Source of the DNA: an uncultured Myxococcales bacterium
Lineage (GTDB): Bacteria; Myxococcota_A; Bradymonadia; UBA7976; UBA1532
Reading direction: 5' to 3'
DNA: 40,906 bases
Assembly (NCBI GenBank): GCA_903847385.1
Contig: CAINDO010000575.1
Span: 1-40,906 of the forward strand
Part shown: positions 17,761 through 25,060 of the stretch, piece after piece
How the letters are laid out: every line of letters starts with the position of its first letter
How positions within the stretch are numbered: position 1 is the first letter of the stretch
The notes under the pieces: model-generated
Database searches by the model: none
Told to the model about the DNA's origin: nothing
What the model saw: only the letters and a program-made list of their open reading frames with translations
Made by a program: the position numbers and the translations under genes

Positions 17761-18686
17761 CCGCGCAGGGCGCGCAGCATCTCGCGACCGCCGGCGTCCA
17801 GCAGGCGCTGCGCCAGAAGCTCGCCGAGCGCCGGGCCGGGCTCGCCCATGACCGTGTCCGACACCATCGCGCTGCCGTCCGGCGCGCCGATGAAGCCGCG
17901 GATGCGCATCGTGCCCTGATCGACGGTGGCGTGCGCGCCCACGGGCACGCGGCAGTCGCCCTCGACGCCCCGGAGGAACGCCCGCTCCGCCGTGACGCAC
18001 ATCGCCGTGTCGGCGTGGTGGATGGCCCCGAGGAGCTCCAGCACCCGCGTGTCGCCGGCGCGCGTCTCGATGGCCAACGCGCCCTGCGAGACGGCCGGAA
18101 TCCAGTGCTCCGGGTTCAGCGGTCGGAACTCCAGGTCGTCACGTTTGGTGATCTCCAGGCGCATCAGGCCGGCCATCGCCAGGACCACGACGTCGCACTT
18201 GCGCGGCGGCTCGGCGAGCACGCGGTCGACACGCGTCCCCACGTTGCCGCGGATGGCCTCGATGTGGGCGCCGGGCCAGCGCCTGCGCGCCAGACACGCC
18301 CGCCGCAGGCTGGCCGTGCCGACGATCGCCGGGGCGTCCACGTCCGCGCCGGCGCGGGTGACGAGGCAGTCCCGGACGTCCGCCCGGACCGGCACCGCGG
18401 CGATGACCAGGCCCTCGGGCAGCGCCGTGGGCATGTCCTTCAGGCTGTGGACCGCGAGGTCGATCTCGCCGCTCAGCAGCGACTCCTCGAGCTCTTTCGT
18501 GAACAGCCCCTTGCCGCCGAGCTCCGACAGCGGGCGGTCCAGGAAGCGGTCCCCCGCCGTCTTGAAGAGGATCTTCTCCGTCTTCAGGCCGGGATGGGCC
18601 TCCGCCAGCTCCGCCGCCACATGGTCCGCCTGCCAAAGGGCCAGGGCCGATCCGCGAGTGCCAATCTTGAGGGTGATGTCGGTCAT
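17757..18686 (-). CDS. hemC: Hydroxymethylbilane synthase (porphobilinogen deaminase)
   Basis: A 309-residue cytosolic enzyme that joins four porphobilinogens into hydroxymethylbilane. It begins with the family motif KIGTRGSALALWQADHVAAEL. It also shows FTKELEESLLSGEIDLAVHSLKD (split in the family's domain 1), TASLRRACLARRRWP and RGNVGTRVDRVL. The dipyrromethane-cofactor cysteine is present as GDCRVPVGAHA (Cys 245, matching E. coli Cys 242). The length is normal for the family. Its start overlaps the hemA stop as ATGA and its stop overlaps the cobA-hemD start the same way, so the three are coupled. Confidence 0.97.
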   Translation of the reverse strand: MTDITLKIGTRGSALALWQADHVAAELAEAHPGLKTEKILFKTAGDRFLDRPLSELGGKGLFTKELEESLLSGEIDLAVHSLKDMPTALPEGLVIAAVPVRADVRDCLVTRAGADVDAPAIVGTASLRRACLARRRWPGAHIEAIRGNVGTRVDRVLAEPPRKCDVVVLAMAGLMRLEITKRDDLEFRPLNPEHWIPAVSQGALAIETRAGDTRVLELLGAIHHADTAMCVTAERAFLRGVEGDCRVPVGAHATVDQGTMRIRGFIGAPDGSAMVSDTVMGEPGPALGELLAQRLLDAGGREMLRALRG

Positions 18687-19957
18687 TTTTCTGGCTCGTT
18701 GAGTCCGAAGAGCTTGCGGACCGTGTCCGCCATTTCGTCGCCGTGATCCGTTCGCGCCGCTTCTTTCAGGCTCGAGAAGACCTCGTGCAGGAGCTTGTTC
18801 ACCACGCCGTCGGCCAGCATCTCGACCGTCTTGCGCTGCTTCTCGTCCAGGTCGCCCAGCTTGCGCATCGCGCGCTCGAGCTCGCCTGCCTTGAGCTCGT
18901 CCGCCTTGCGGCGCAACGCCTGGAGCGTCGGGGTGACCGAGCTGCCGGCGAGATCCTTCAGGAACCGCTCGGCCTCGTTGGCCACGAGCAGCTCGGCGGC
19001 CTCGGCCTCTCGCTTGCGGCCGGCGAGGTTCTCGTTGGCGATGCCGGACAGGTCGTCGACGTCGTAGAGGTAGACGTTGTCCATCGAGTTGATCGCCGGC
19101 TCGATGTTGCGCGGCACGGCGATGTCGATGAAGAAGATGGGCCGGTACTTCCGGGCCTTGAGCGCCCGCTTCACCATCGCGGTGGTGATGATGTGCGTGG
19201 GCGCGCCCGTCGAGGTCACGACGACCTCGGCCTGCGAGAGAAGGGTCTCGAGCTCGTCCAGGCTGCGCGGGTGGCCGCCGAGGGACTCGGCCAGCGCCCG
19301 CGCGCGGTCGAAGTTCCGGTTGGCGACCAACAGCTCCCGCGCCCCGTGCGTCTTGAAGTGGCGCGCCGCCAGTTCGCCCATCTTGCCGGCGCCGACGAGC
19401 AGCACGTTGCAGGTCGCCAGGTCGCCGAAGATCTGGCGCGCCAGATCCGCCGCGACGCTGGCCACGGAGACCGAGCTGCGACCGATGCCCGTCTCCGAGC
19501 GCACGCGTTTGGCGACCGTGAAGGCCCGCTCCATCGCGCGGTGCAGCACGGGGCCCGTCTGCCCGCCCTGACGGCAGGACTCGTAGGCGGCCTTCAGTTG
19601 CCCGAGGATCTGCGACTCGCCGACCACCAGGCTGTCCAGGCTGGCGGCGACGCGGAACAGGTGCTTGATGGCCTGCGGGCCGGTGTGGGCGTAGAGGTGC
19701 GGCCGGACGGCGCCGGGGTTGGCGCCACCGACCTCGGCCATCACGGTGCCCAGGGCCTCCTCGAGGGCGGCGCCGTTCTCGCAGGCCGCGTAGAGCTCGA
19801 TGCGGTTGCAGGTGGAGACCAGGAAGGTCTCGTGGCAGCCGGGCACCGTTCGGGCACGCTCGGCGGCCTGGGGCACCGCTTCTTCGGAGAGGGCGAACTT
19901 TTCGCGAATCGCGACGGGGGCGGTCTTGTGACTCAGCCCGAGGACCAGGAGCTCCAT
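18683..19957 (-). CDS. hemA: Glutamyl-tRNA reductase
   Basis: A 424-residue enzyme making glutamate-1-semialdehyde from Glu-tRNA with NADPH, the first committed step of the C5 heme pathway. The N-terminal catalytic domain begins LLVLGLSHKTAPVAIREKF and carries the nucleophile in STCNRIELYA (Cys 50). VVGESQILGQLK follows. The NADP-binding domain has LLVGAGKMGELAARHF and VVTSTGAPTHII, then FFIDIAVPRNIEPAI, and a C-terminal dimerisation domain. The ATG at 19957 fits the family N-terminus and has AGGAG about 11 bases upstream, inside the end of the hemX-like gene. An earlier in-frame reading up to 20668 is only a shadow of that gene. The pathway implies tRNA-dependent ALA synthesis rather than ALA synthase. 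Confidence 0.97.
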   Translation of the reverse strand: MELLVLGLSHKTAPVAIREKFALSEEAVPQAAERARTVPGCHETFLVSTCNRIELYAACENGAALEEALGTVMAEVGGANPGAVRPHLYAHTGPQAIKHLFRVAASLDSLVVGESQILGQLKAAYESCRQGGQTGPVLHRAMERAFTVAKRVRSETGIGRSSVSVASVAADLARQIFGDLATCNVLLVGAGKMGELAARHFKTHGARELLVANRNFDRARALAESLGGHPRSLDELETLLSQAEVVVTSTGAPTHIITTAMVKRALKARKYRPIFFIDIAVPRNIEPAINSMDNVYLYDVDDLSGIANENLAGRKREAEAAELLVANEAERFLKDLAGSSVTPTLQALRRKADELKAGELERAMRKLGDLDEKQRKTVEMLADGVVNKLLHEVFSSLKEAARTDHGDEMADTVRKLFGLNEPEK

Positions 19958-19962
19958 CGTCT

Positions 19963-20736
19963 TCAGATGCTCCTGAACCCGTACTGGGCGACCACGCTGA
20001 GCGCCAGCACGAGACCGAATACGGTCAGGATCGCGGCGCGACGGCCACGCCAGCCGGCCGTCAGGCGGGCCTGCAGCACCACGCCGTAGATGATCCACGA
20101 GATGATGGCCAGCACGTACGAACCGCGCAGATGCTCCGTGCGGATGGCCTGGGCGCTGCCGAGGAGCAGCGCCACGGTGTAGAACGGGAAACCGACGACG
20201 ATGCCCCGCATGCCGAGCTGATCCAGAACGTCCAGGGGCGGCAGTCGTCGACGCAGCTCCGTCTTGGACTTCTGCTTCAGCATGCGCGCCTGCGCCAGGT
20301 ACACCAGCGAGACGGCGGTGGAGAACGCAAAGGCGGTCACGCCGATGAACGCCAGGGCGATGTGCACGCGCAGCAGCCAGTCGACCAGCGCCGGATCCGT
20401 CACGTTCTGCTGCTGGGCGAACAGGGCGAACACGCTCAGGAGCGTCGCCAGGGCGGACACGACGCTGCCGAGCCCGGAGACCGGGTAGCGCCGCACCAGG
20501 ATCAGGTAGAGCGTGCTCAGCGCGATGGCCGATCCGCCCAGGTAGAACCGGGTGACGCCACCCTCGGAGAGGTGCGCCACGCTGCCGGCGAGGATGCCGA
20601 CCCACAGCAGGACCGTGAGCGCCAACAGCGTGTGGGCCGCGCGAAGCACGAAGGGCTTCGACGTCCACAGCGCCGCCAGATAGGCCGCGGTGCTGCCGGC
20701 AAAGAGACCTACGCCGGCGGGAAGGAGGGCTTGCAT
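19963..20736 (-). CDS. HemX/CcsA-type membrane protein (cytochrome c assembly family), no WWD motif
   Basis: A 257-residue polytopic membrane protein with about eight helices, five bases upstream of hemA. The end, SYVLAIISWIIYGVVLQARLTAGWRGRRAAILTVFG (spanning two helices), follows the CcsA/CcmC/HemX pattern. In true heme-handling members the conserved Trp-rich WWD segment (WxWDPKE) precedes this; here the matching stretch is EHLRGSYVLAIISW, without it. HemX proteins next to hemA are thought to control GluTR level in Bacillus, so a heme-regulatory or chaperone role is likelier than cytochrome c ligation. Candidate axial His residues remain in AAHTLLAL and LLRVHIALAF. Confidence 0.8.
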   Translation of the reverse strand: MQALLPAGVGLFAGSTAAYLAALWTSKPFVLRAAHTLLALTVLLWVGILAGSVAHLSEGGVTRFYLGGSAIALSTLYLILVRRYPVSGLGSVVSALATLLSVFALFAQQQNVTDPALVDWLLRVHIALAFIGVTAFAFSTAVSLVYLAQARMLKQKSKTELRRRLPPLDVLDQLGMRGIVVGFPFYTVALLLGSAQAIRTEHLRGSYVLAIISWIIYGVVLQARLTAGWRGRRAAILTVFGLVLALSVVAQYGFRSI

Positions 20737-20792
20737 CTCGGGTGTCCCCGACTGGATCGACGGATTCGGTTGGAGGAAGGGCGCGGGCCGGT

Positions 20793-21128
20793 TCAGAGGA
20801 CCGAGGTCACCATCTCACCGATGGTGGCCTTGATGTTGGACGAAGGTGCGCCGACGCGCTGCTTGACCACCGCCCCGCCCTTGAACACGAGGATCGTGGG
20901 GATGCTGCGGATGCCGTACTTCATCGCCACGCCCGGGGACTCGTCGACGTTGCACTTGGCCACGCGGGCCTTGCCGACGAGCTCCGTCGAGAGGGCCTCG
21001 ACGTGGGGGGCGATGGCGCGGCAGGGCCCGCACCAGGGCGCCCAGAAGTCCACCAGCACGGGGACGTCGCTCTTGAGGACGTCCTGGTCGAAGTTCGCGT
21101 CGTTCACGTGGATGTAGGCACCGGCCAT
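20793..21128 (-). CDS. trxA: Thioredoxin
   Basis: A 111-residue cytosolic thioredoxin with the active site WAPWCGPCRAIAPHVE (Cys 33 and Cys 36), the buried Asp in VLVDFWAPW, and the cis-Pro loop in IRSIPTILVFKGG. An extra cysteine sits in VAKCNVDESPG. AGGAG lies 8 bases before the ATG. It is 40 bases after rodA and 56 before the hemX-like gene, so it bridges the cell-wall and heme groups. Confidence 0.96.
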   Translation of the reverse strand: MAGAYIHVNDANFDQDVLKSDVPVLVDFWAPWCGPCRAIAPHVEALSTELVGKARVAKCNVDESPGVAMKYGIRSIPTILVFKGGAVVKQRVGAPSSNIKATIGEMVTSVL

Positions 21129-21168
21129 GATGGTCTCTCCTGGGGCTGAAATGACTCGATTGGGTGGT

Positions 21169-22263
21169 TCAGAAAACCGTGCGTCTCAGATTGATGTTCA
21201 CCAAAAGTCCGATCGCCACCATGACCGTCAAAACAGAGGAGCCGCCGTAGCTCAAAAGAGGCAGCGTCACCCCGGTGACGGGCAGGAGGTTGAGAACCAT
21301 GCCGATGTTCATGAAGACCTGCCAGAAGATCAGTGCGGCCACACCGACCGCCACGTGACCCCCGAACTTGTCGCGCGCGTGGCTGGCCACCCGGAGCGCG
21401 CCGAGGATCAACAGCAGGTACAGAAACAGAACAAAGGTCGACCCGATGAGGCCGTGCTCCTCGGACAGGTTGGCGAACACGAAGTCGGTGTGGTTCTCGG
21501 GCAGGAAACCGCCGGCGACCTGCGTGCCCATGCCGTGACCCTTTCCGAACAGGCCGCCACTGCCCACGGCCACCCGCGCCTGAAGCGCGTGCCATCCCGA
21601 GCCGAGGCGGTCGACGTCGCCGTCGAGCAGGGTCAGGATGCGGTCCTTCTGGTAGTCGCGCAGCACGAACCGCCACATCACGGGCACCGCCACGATGGCC
21701 GCCGTGATGAGCGTGAGCAGCGCGCGGCGGTCGAAGCGCTCGTAGGCCAGCATCGAGAACCCGATGAAAAGAAGCATCAGGGTATGGCCGAGGTCGGGCT
21801 CCTGCAGGATGAGGAACATCGGCACGCCCAGGATGCCCGCCACGGGCAGCAGGTCGCGCAGCGTGTAGCCCGCCGGCCGTGGCACGCGGTTGAACCAGCT
21901 CGCCAGCGCGGCGATCACCGCCAGCTTGGAGAGCTCCGAGGGCTGCACCGAAGCCGGCCCCAGGTCGAACCACCGGCGCGAGCCGTTGACCTCTTTGCCG
22001 ATGCCCAGCACCAGGGCGAGCATGAGCACCGCGAAGCCGTAGAGAAACGGCGAGAATCGGTCGAGATGGCGGTAGTCCACGGCGGCGGTGACGACCATGA
22101 CCACCCCGCCGAGCACCAGCCAGTAGAGTTGCTTCAGGTGGATGTTGCTGCCCGTCGACAACGAGGTCGATTGCAGGTTGAACACCCCCACGGCCCCGAT
22201 GAGGAGCACCAGCACGACGAGGGACCAGTCCAGCCGCGCCACCCCGGCCATTGCGCGGGTCAC
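21169..22263 (-). CDS. rodA: Rod-shape SEDS peptidoglycan glycosyltransferase RodA
   Basis: A 364-residue inner-membrane SEDS protein that polymerises lipid II strands for side-wall growth together with PBP2. Signatures: GSRRWFDLGPASVQPSELSKLAVI, QEPDLGHTLMLLFIGFSML, GKGHGMGTQVAGGFLPENHTDFVFA, and near the C-terminus LLPVTGVTLPLLSYGGSSVL. The GTG at 22263 overlaps the mrdA stop as GTGA and has GGGAG 11 bases before it; an ATG four codons later (22251) is possible but has no ribosome-binding site. The conserved Asp in the loop after the GKGHGMGTQ region is present (NHTDFVF). Confidence 0.96.
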   Translation of the reverse strand: MTRAMAGVARLDWSLVVLVLLIGAVGVFNLQSTSLSTGSNIHLKQLYWLVLGGVVMVVTAAVDYRHLDRFSPFLYGFAVLMLALVLGIGKEVNGSRRWFDLGPASVQPSELSKLAVIAALASWFNRVPRPAGYTLRDLLPVAGILGVPMFLILQEPDLGHTLMLLFIGFSMLAYERFDRRALLTLITAAIVAVPVMWRFVLRDYQKDRILTLLDGDVDRLGSGWHALQARVAVGSGGLFGKGHGMGTQVAGGFLPENHTDFVFANLSEEHGLIGSTFVLFLYLLLILGALRVASHARDKFGGHVAVGVAALIFWQVFMNIGMVLNLLPVTGVTLPLLSYGGSSVLTVMVAIGLLVNINLRRTVF

Positions 22264-24182
22264 GGCAGGCCGCGCTCCCGCCGCGGCGTCCGGGCGTCGT
22301 TGACGGCGGCCGTGTTGAAGATGGGCTCGATGCGCTGGTGGTAACCCTCGATCACCTGGCGGGCCACGGGCGCGGCCTCCTTTCCGCCCGTCCCGCCGTG
22401 CTCGAGGAAAACGACGACCACGATGCGCGGCGACTCGACGGGGGCGAAACCCGCGAACCAGGCGTGGTCGCGGTCCCGGAAGTCCTTGACCTTGTCCGTG
22501 AAGCGCGCGCGCTCGATGTCGCGCACCTGCGCCGTGCCGGTCTTGCCGGCGATTCGGCCGTAGGAGACGGCGGCGAGGGTGCCCGTGCCGATGTCCGTGT
22601 CGGCCACGGTGCGCTCGAGGCCCGTCACGATCTGCTGAATGTGCTCGGGCCGGGCGCCGAGCGTACCGACCACCTGGGGCGCGACCTTCTGCACGGTCTT
22701 GCCGTCCGGCGACTGGATGCGATCGATGATGCGCGGGGCGTAGAGCGTGCCGCCGTTCGCCAGCGCCGCATAGGCCATGGCCATCTGCAGGGGTGTGGTG
22801 CGGACGTCGCCCTGCCCGATGGCGGTGGAGAGCGCCAGGCCGAACTGGTAGCCGCCCGGCGTGTGCTCGTCGTGCCAGGCCCGCGTCGGCACGATGCCCG
22901 GCGAATCGCCGTTGATCTCCATGCCGGTGCGCCGCCCGAAGCCGAAGCGGGCGGCGTAGGTGGCCAGCGTGTCGATGCCCAGCCGCTCGCCGAGTTTGTA
23001 GAAGTAGACGTCCGCCGAGGCGGCGATGGCCCCCGAGAGGTCGAGGTGACCGTGGCCGCTGAGCTTGTGGCAGTGGAAAATGCGATTGCCGAACTCGTAG
23101 GAGCCGGGGCTGTCGACCTCCTGGTCGGCCTCGATGGCGTTCTCCTCGAGGCCCGCCAGCGCGGTGACGACCTTGTAGACCGAGCCCGGAAAGAACGAGT
23201 GCACGCTCTTGTCGATCATCGGCTTGTACGGGTTCTCGTCCACCTCGCGCTTGACCTCGGCGGGCAGGCGGCCCGACCAAAGGTTCGGATCGAAGGTCGG
23301 CTTCGACACGATGCCGAGCACGGTGCCGTCCCGGGGATCGACGGCGACGATGGCACCGGACTCATAGCGGGAGAGCGCCTGCATCAGGAGCGCCTGAACC
23401 TCGGCATCCACCGTGAGGACGAGGTCGCTGCCGGGTACGGGCGGCTCGCGGATGACGTCGTCCACGGCGCCCAGCGCCCGCTGATCGGCCGCGCGCGCGC
23501 CGCGGGCGTTCACAACGAAACGTTCCAGGCCGTTGCGGCCGGCCAGAACCTCCTCGAAACGCTGCTCGAGGCCGGCGCGCCCGACCATCGTGCCATCTCG
23601 GTATCGCAGGGGGTCGCCGTTCGCGACCTCCTCGGGGCGGGGCCGGCCGAGGTAGCCGATCAGGTGCGAGCCGATGTCGTTCTGGGGGTAGGCCCGCTGC
23701 TGCTCGACCCGGATGGAGATGCCATCGACCTGCGCGCGGAGCGCCTCGGCGCGGGCGACCAGCTCGCGGTCGATGTCCCGCCGCACGCGGATCGGCTGGA
23801 AACGCGCCATGCCGCGGGGCTCTTCGAGCTTCTCGCGGAGGCGATCGAGGTCGAGGGCGTCGAGCTCGAGGACCTGCCGGAGACCATCGAGGAGGAGCGG
23901 CAGCTTCTTGACGTGGGCCGGCGTGACGTAGAGATCGAAGGCCGGCCGATTCACGGCCAGCGGTCGCATGCTGTGGTCGTAGATGGCGCCGCGATCCGCC
24001 GAGAGGACCTCGGTCCGGATGAAGTTGTCCTCCGAAGCCTGGCCGAGCTCGTCGCCCTCGACGACCTGCAATTGGGCCAGGCGGCCGATGAAAACCAGGA
24101 AAACCAGGACCACCGCGACCATCAAGCGCCGGGAGCGCAAGCGGTAGCCGATGGCCGAGGAATCGAGGTAAACATCCGACAT
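22260..24182 (-). CDS. mrdA: Penicillin-binding protein 2 (elongasome transpeptidase)
   Basis: A 640-residue class B PBP that crosslinks peptidoglycan during elongation. One N-terminal membrane anchor (LMVAVVLVFLVFIGRLAQLQ) is followed by the dimerisation/pedestal domain (SADRGAIYDHSMRPLAVN). The transpeptidase domain has the nucleophile in PGSVYK (Ser 334, Lys 337), the second motif SADVYF and the third motif GKTGTAQV (Lys 547). The motif SAD replaces the usual SxN, as in E. coli PBP2 (SCD). Its stop overlaps the rodA start, the usual partnership. A promoter of its own lies upstream at 24234-24262. Confidence 0.96.
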   Translation of the reverse strand: MSDVYLDSSAIGYRLRSRRLMVAVVLVFLVFIGRLAQLQVVEGDELGQASEDNFIRTEVLSADRGAIYDHSMRPLAVNRPAFDLYVTPAHVKKLPLLLDGLRQVLELDALDLDRLREKLEEPRGMARFQPIRVRRDIDRELVARAEALRAQVDGISIRVEQQRAYPQNDIGSHLIGYLGRPRPEEVANGDPLRYRDGTMVGRAGLEQRFEEVLAGRNGLERFVVNARGARAADQRALGAVDDVIREPPVPGSDLVLTVDAEVQALLMQALSRYESGAIVAVDPRDGTVLGIVSKPTFDPNLWSGRLPAEVKREVDENPYKPMIDKSVHSFFPGSVYKVVTALAGLEENAIEADQEVDSPGSYEFGNRIFHCHKLSGHGHLDLSGAIAASADVYFYKLGERLGIDTLATYAARFGFGRRTGMEINGDSPGIVPTRAWHDEHTPGGYQFGLALSTAIGQGDVRTTPLQMAMAYAALANGGTLYAPRIIDRIQSPDGKTVQKVAPQVVGTLGARPEHIQQIVTGLERTVADTDIGTGTLAAVSYGRIAGKTGTAQVRDIERARFTDKVKDFRDRDHAWFAGFAPVESPRIVVVVFLEHGGTGGKEAAPVARQVIEGYHQRIEPIFNTAAVNDARTPRRERGLP

Positions 24183-24233
24183 GATTGAGAATTTAGCCTG
24201 GTTGAGCCGTTTCGGCGGCGTTTGAGCCGGCCG

Positions 24234-24262
24234 ACGTTAGCAGAAGGCGCCGCCATGGCCAA
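24234..24262 (-). promoter_or_regulatory. Internal promoter upstream of mrdA
   Basis: On the minus strand: TTGGCC (24262-24257), 17 bases, TAACGT (24239-24234), with TGC directly before the -10. Transcription would begin near 24227, 45 bases before the mrdA ATG. It sits in the 111-base gap between mreD and mrdA, which is otherwise empty. Confidence 0.55.
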
Positions 24263-24293
24263 CCCCCAAGCCCGACGCGGGCCGGGCCGGACC

Positions 24294-24800
24294 TCACATC
24301 AGGTCGCGTTCGGGCTGCCGGACGAAGAGCGCCTCGAGGCGGTCCATGATGGGGAAAGCGAAGGGCACCGCGGCCACGACGACCAGGATCCTGGGCAGGA
24401 TCAGGTGCGTGATGCGCACCGCGAGGCGGGCGTCCGCGAGGACCAATCGGCCGATCAGCGTGAGCAGAAAGAGGCTGGCGAGGCCGCCCACGAGGCCGAG
24501 GAGAAGCCGCCCCACGAAGCCCTGGAACAGCACCCGGCTGGAGACGGTGCGGGACAGGTAGAACAACAGCAGCCCGTGGAACATGTGCATCCCGAGGGGG
24601 CTGCCCGCGAAGGCGTCCGCGACCGCGCCGAGTGTGGTCGCGATGATCGCCCCCTGCGTCCACGAGCGCGTGGTGCCGAGCCAGAGCAGCACGACCGCCA
24701 GGAAGTCCGGCGACCACGCGTCCAGCATGAACGCCTCGCGCACGAAGAGATCGAGGCAGAGCGCCAAGAGACCGGCCATCCACGCCAAAGCAAAGCTCAT
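24294..24800 (-). CDS. mreD: Rod shape-determining protein MreD
   Basis: A 168-residue protein with five or six hydrophobic helices (MSFALAWMAGLLALCLDLF, SPDFLAVVLLWLGTT, HMFHGLLLFYLSRTV, LGLVGGLASLFLLTLIG, ILVVVAAVPFAFPIMDRL), the size and layout of MreD, a membrane part of the elongasome. Position between mreC and mrdA supports the call. The ATG at 24800 overlaps, as ATGA, the stop of the last mini-ORF of the tandem array, and the array supplies the G-run 7 bases before it. A longer in-frame reading up to a TTG at 24887 merely runs through repeat sequence and is not credible. Confidence 0.88.
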   Translation of the reverse strand: MSFALAWMAGLLALCLDLFVREAFMLDAWSPDFLAVVLLWLGTTRSWTQGAIIATTLGAVADAFAGSPLGMHMFHGLLLFYLSRTVSSRVLFQGFVGRLLLGLVGGLASLFLLTLIGRLVLADARLAVRITHLILPRILVVVAAVPFAFPIMDRLEALFVRQPERDLM

Positions 24801-24865
24801 GGCACCGCCCCCCCGCCCGCAAGGCGGGTCTGCCCCCCCGAGGGGGCCCGTTTCGCTTCGCTCAC
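24797..24865 (-). CDS. Array mini-ORF 4 (22 codons, GTG start)
   Basis: It begins GTGAGCGAAGCG, with the peptide starting (M)SEAKRAPSGG and ending LAGGGAVP. Seven G's stand 7 bases before the start. Its TGA overlaps the mreD start as CCATGA. This is the last link of the four-ORF chain from mreC to mreD. Whether a stable peptide is made is unknown. Confidence 0.35.
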   Translation of the reverse strand: MSEAKRAPSGGQTRLAGGGAVP

Positions 24866-24930
24866 GGCACCGCCCCCCCGCCCGCAAGGCGGGTCTGCCC
24901 CCCCGAGGGGGCCCGTTTCGCTTCGCTCAT
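24862..24930 (-). CDS. Array mini-ORF 3 (22 codons, ATG start)
   Basis: It encodes the same peptide as its neighbours, with an ATG start. Its stop overlaps the GTG of mini-ORF 4 as CCGTGA, and its start overlaps the stop of mini-ORF 2 as ATGA. The G-run lies 7 bases upstream. Expression is not shown by sequence. Confidence 0.35.
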   Translation of the reverse strand: MSEAKRAPSGGQTRLAGGGAVP

Positions 24931-24995
24931 GGCACCGCCCCCCCGCCCGCAAGGCGGGTCTGCCCCCCCGAGGGGGCCCGTTTCGCTTCGCTCAC
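24927..24995 (-). CDS. Array mini-ORF 2 (22 codons, GTG start)
   Basis: It encodes the same 22-residue peptide from a GTG. Its start overlaps the stop of mini-ORF 1 as GTGA, and its own TGA overlaps the ATG of mini-ORF 3. Confidence 0.35.
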   Translation of the reverse strand: MSEAKRAPSGGQTRLAGGGAVP

Positions 24996-25060
24996 GGTAC
25001 CGCCCCCCCGCCCGCAAGGCGGGTCTGCCCCCCCGAGGGGGCCCGTTTCGCTTCGCTCAT
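24992..25060 (-). CDS. Array mini-ORF 1 (22 codons, ATG start)
   Basis: The first link after mreC: its ATG overlaps the mreC stop as ATGA. It carries the only codon difference of the set, GTA instead of GTG for the valine before the last proline, which is synonymous. Confidence 0.35.
   Translation of the reverse strand: MSEAKRAPSGGQTRLAGGGAVP

Noticed and set aside
24294..24887. Extended MreD starting from a TTG at 24887
   Set aside because: The extra residues are translated repeat sequence; the ATG at 24800 gives the family N-terminus and the ATGA junction.
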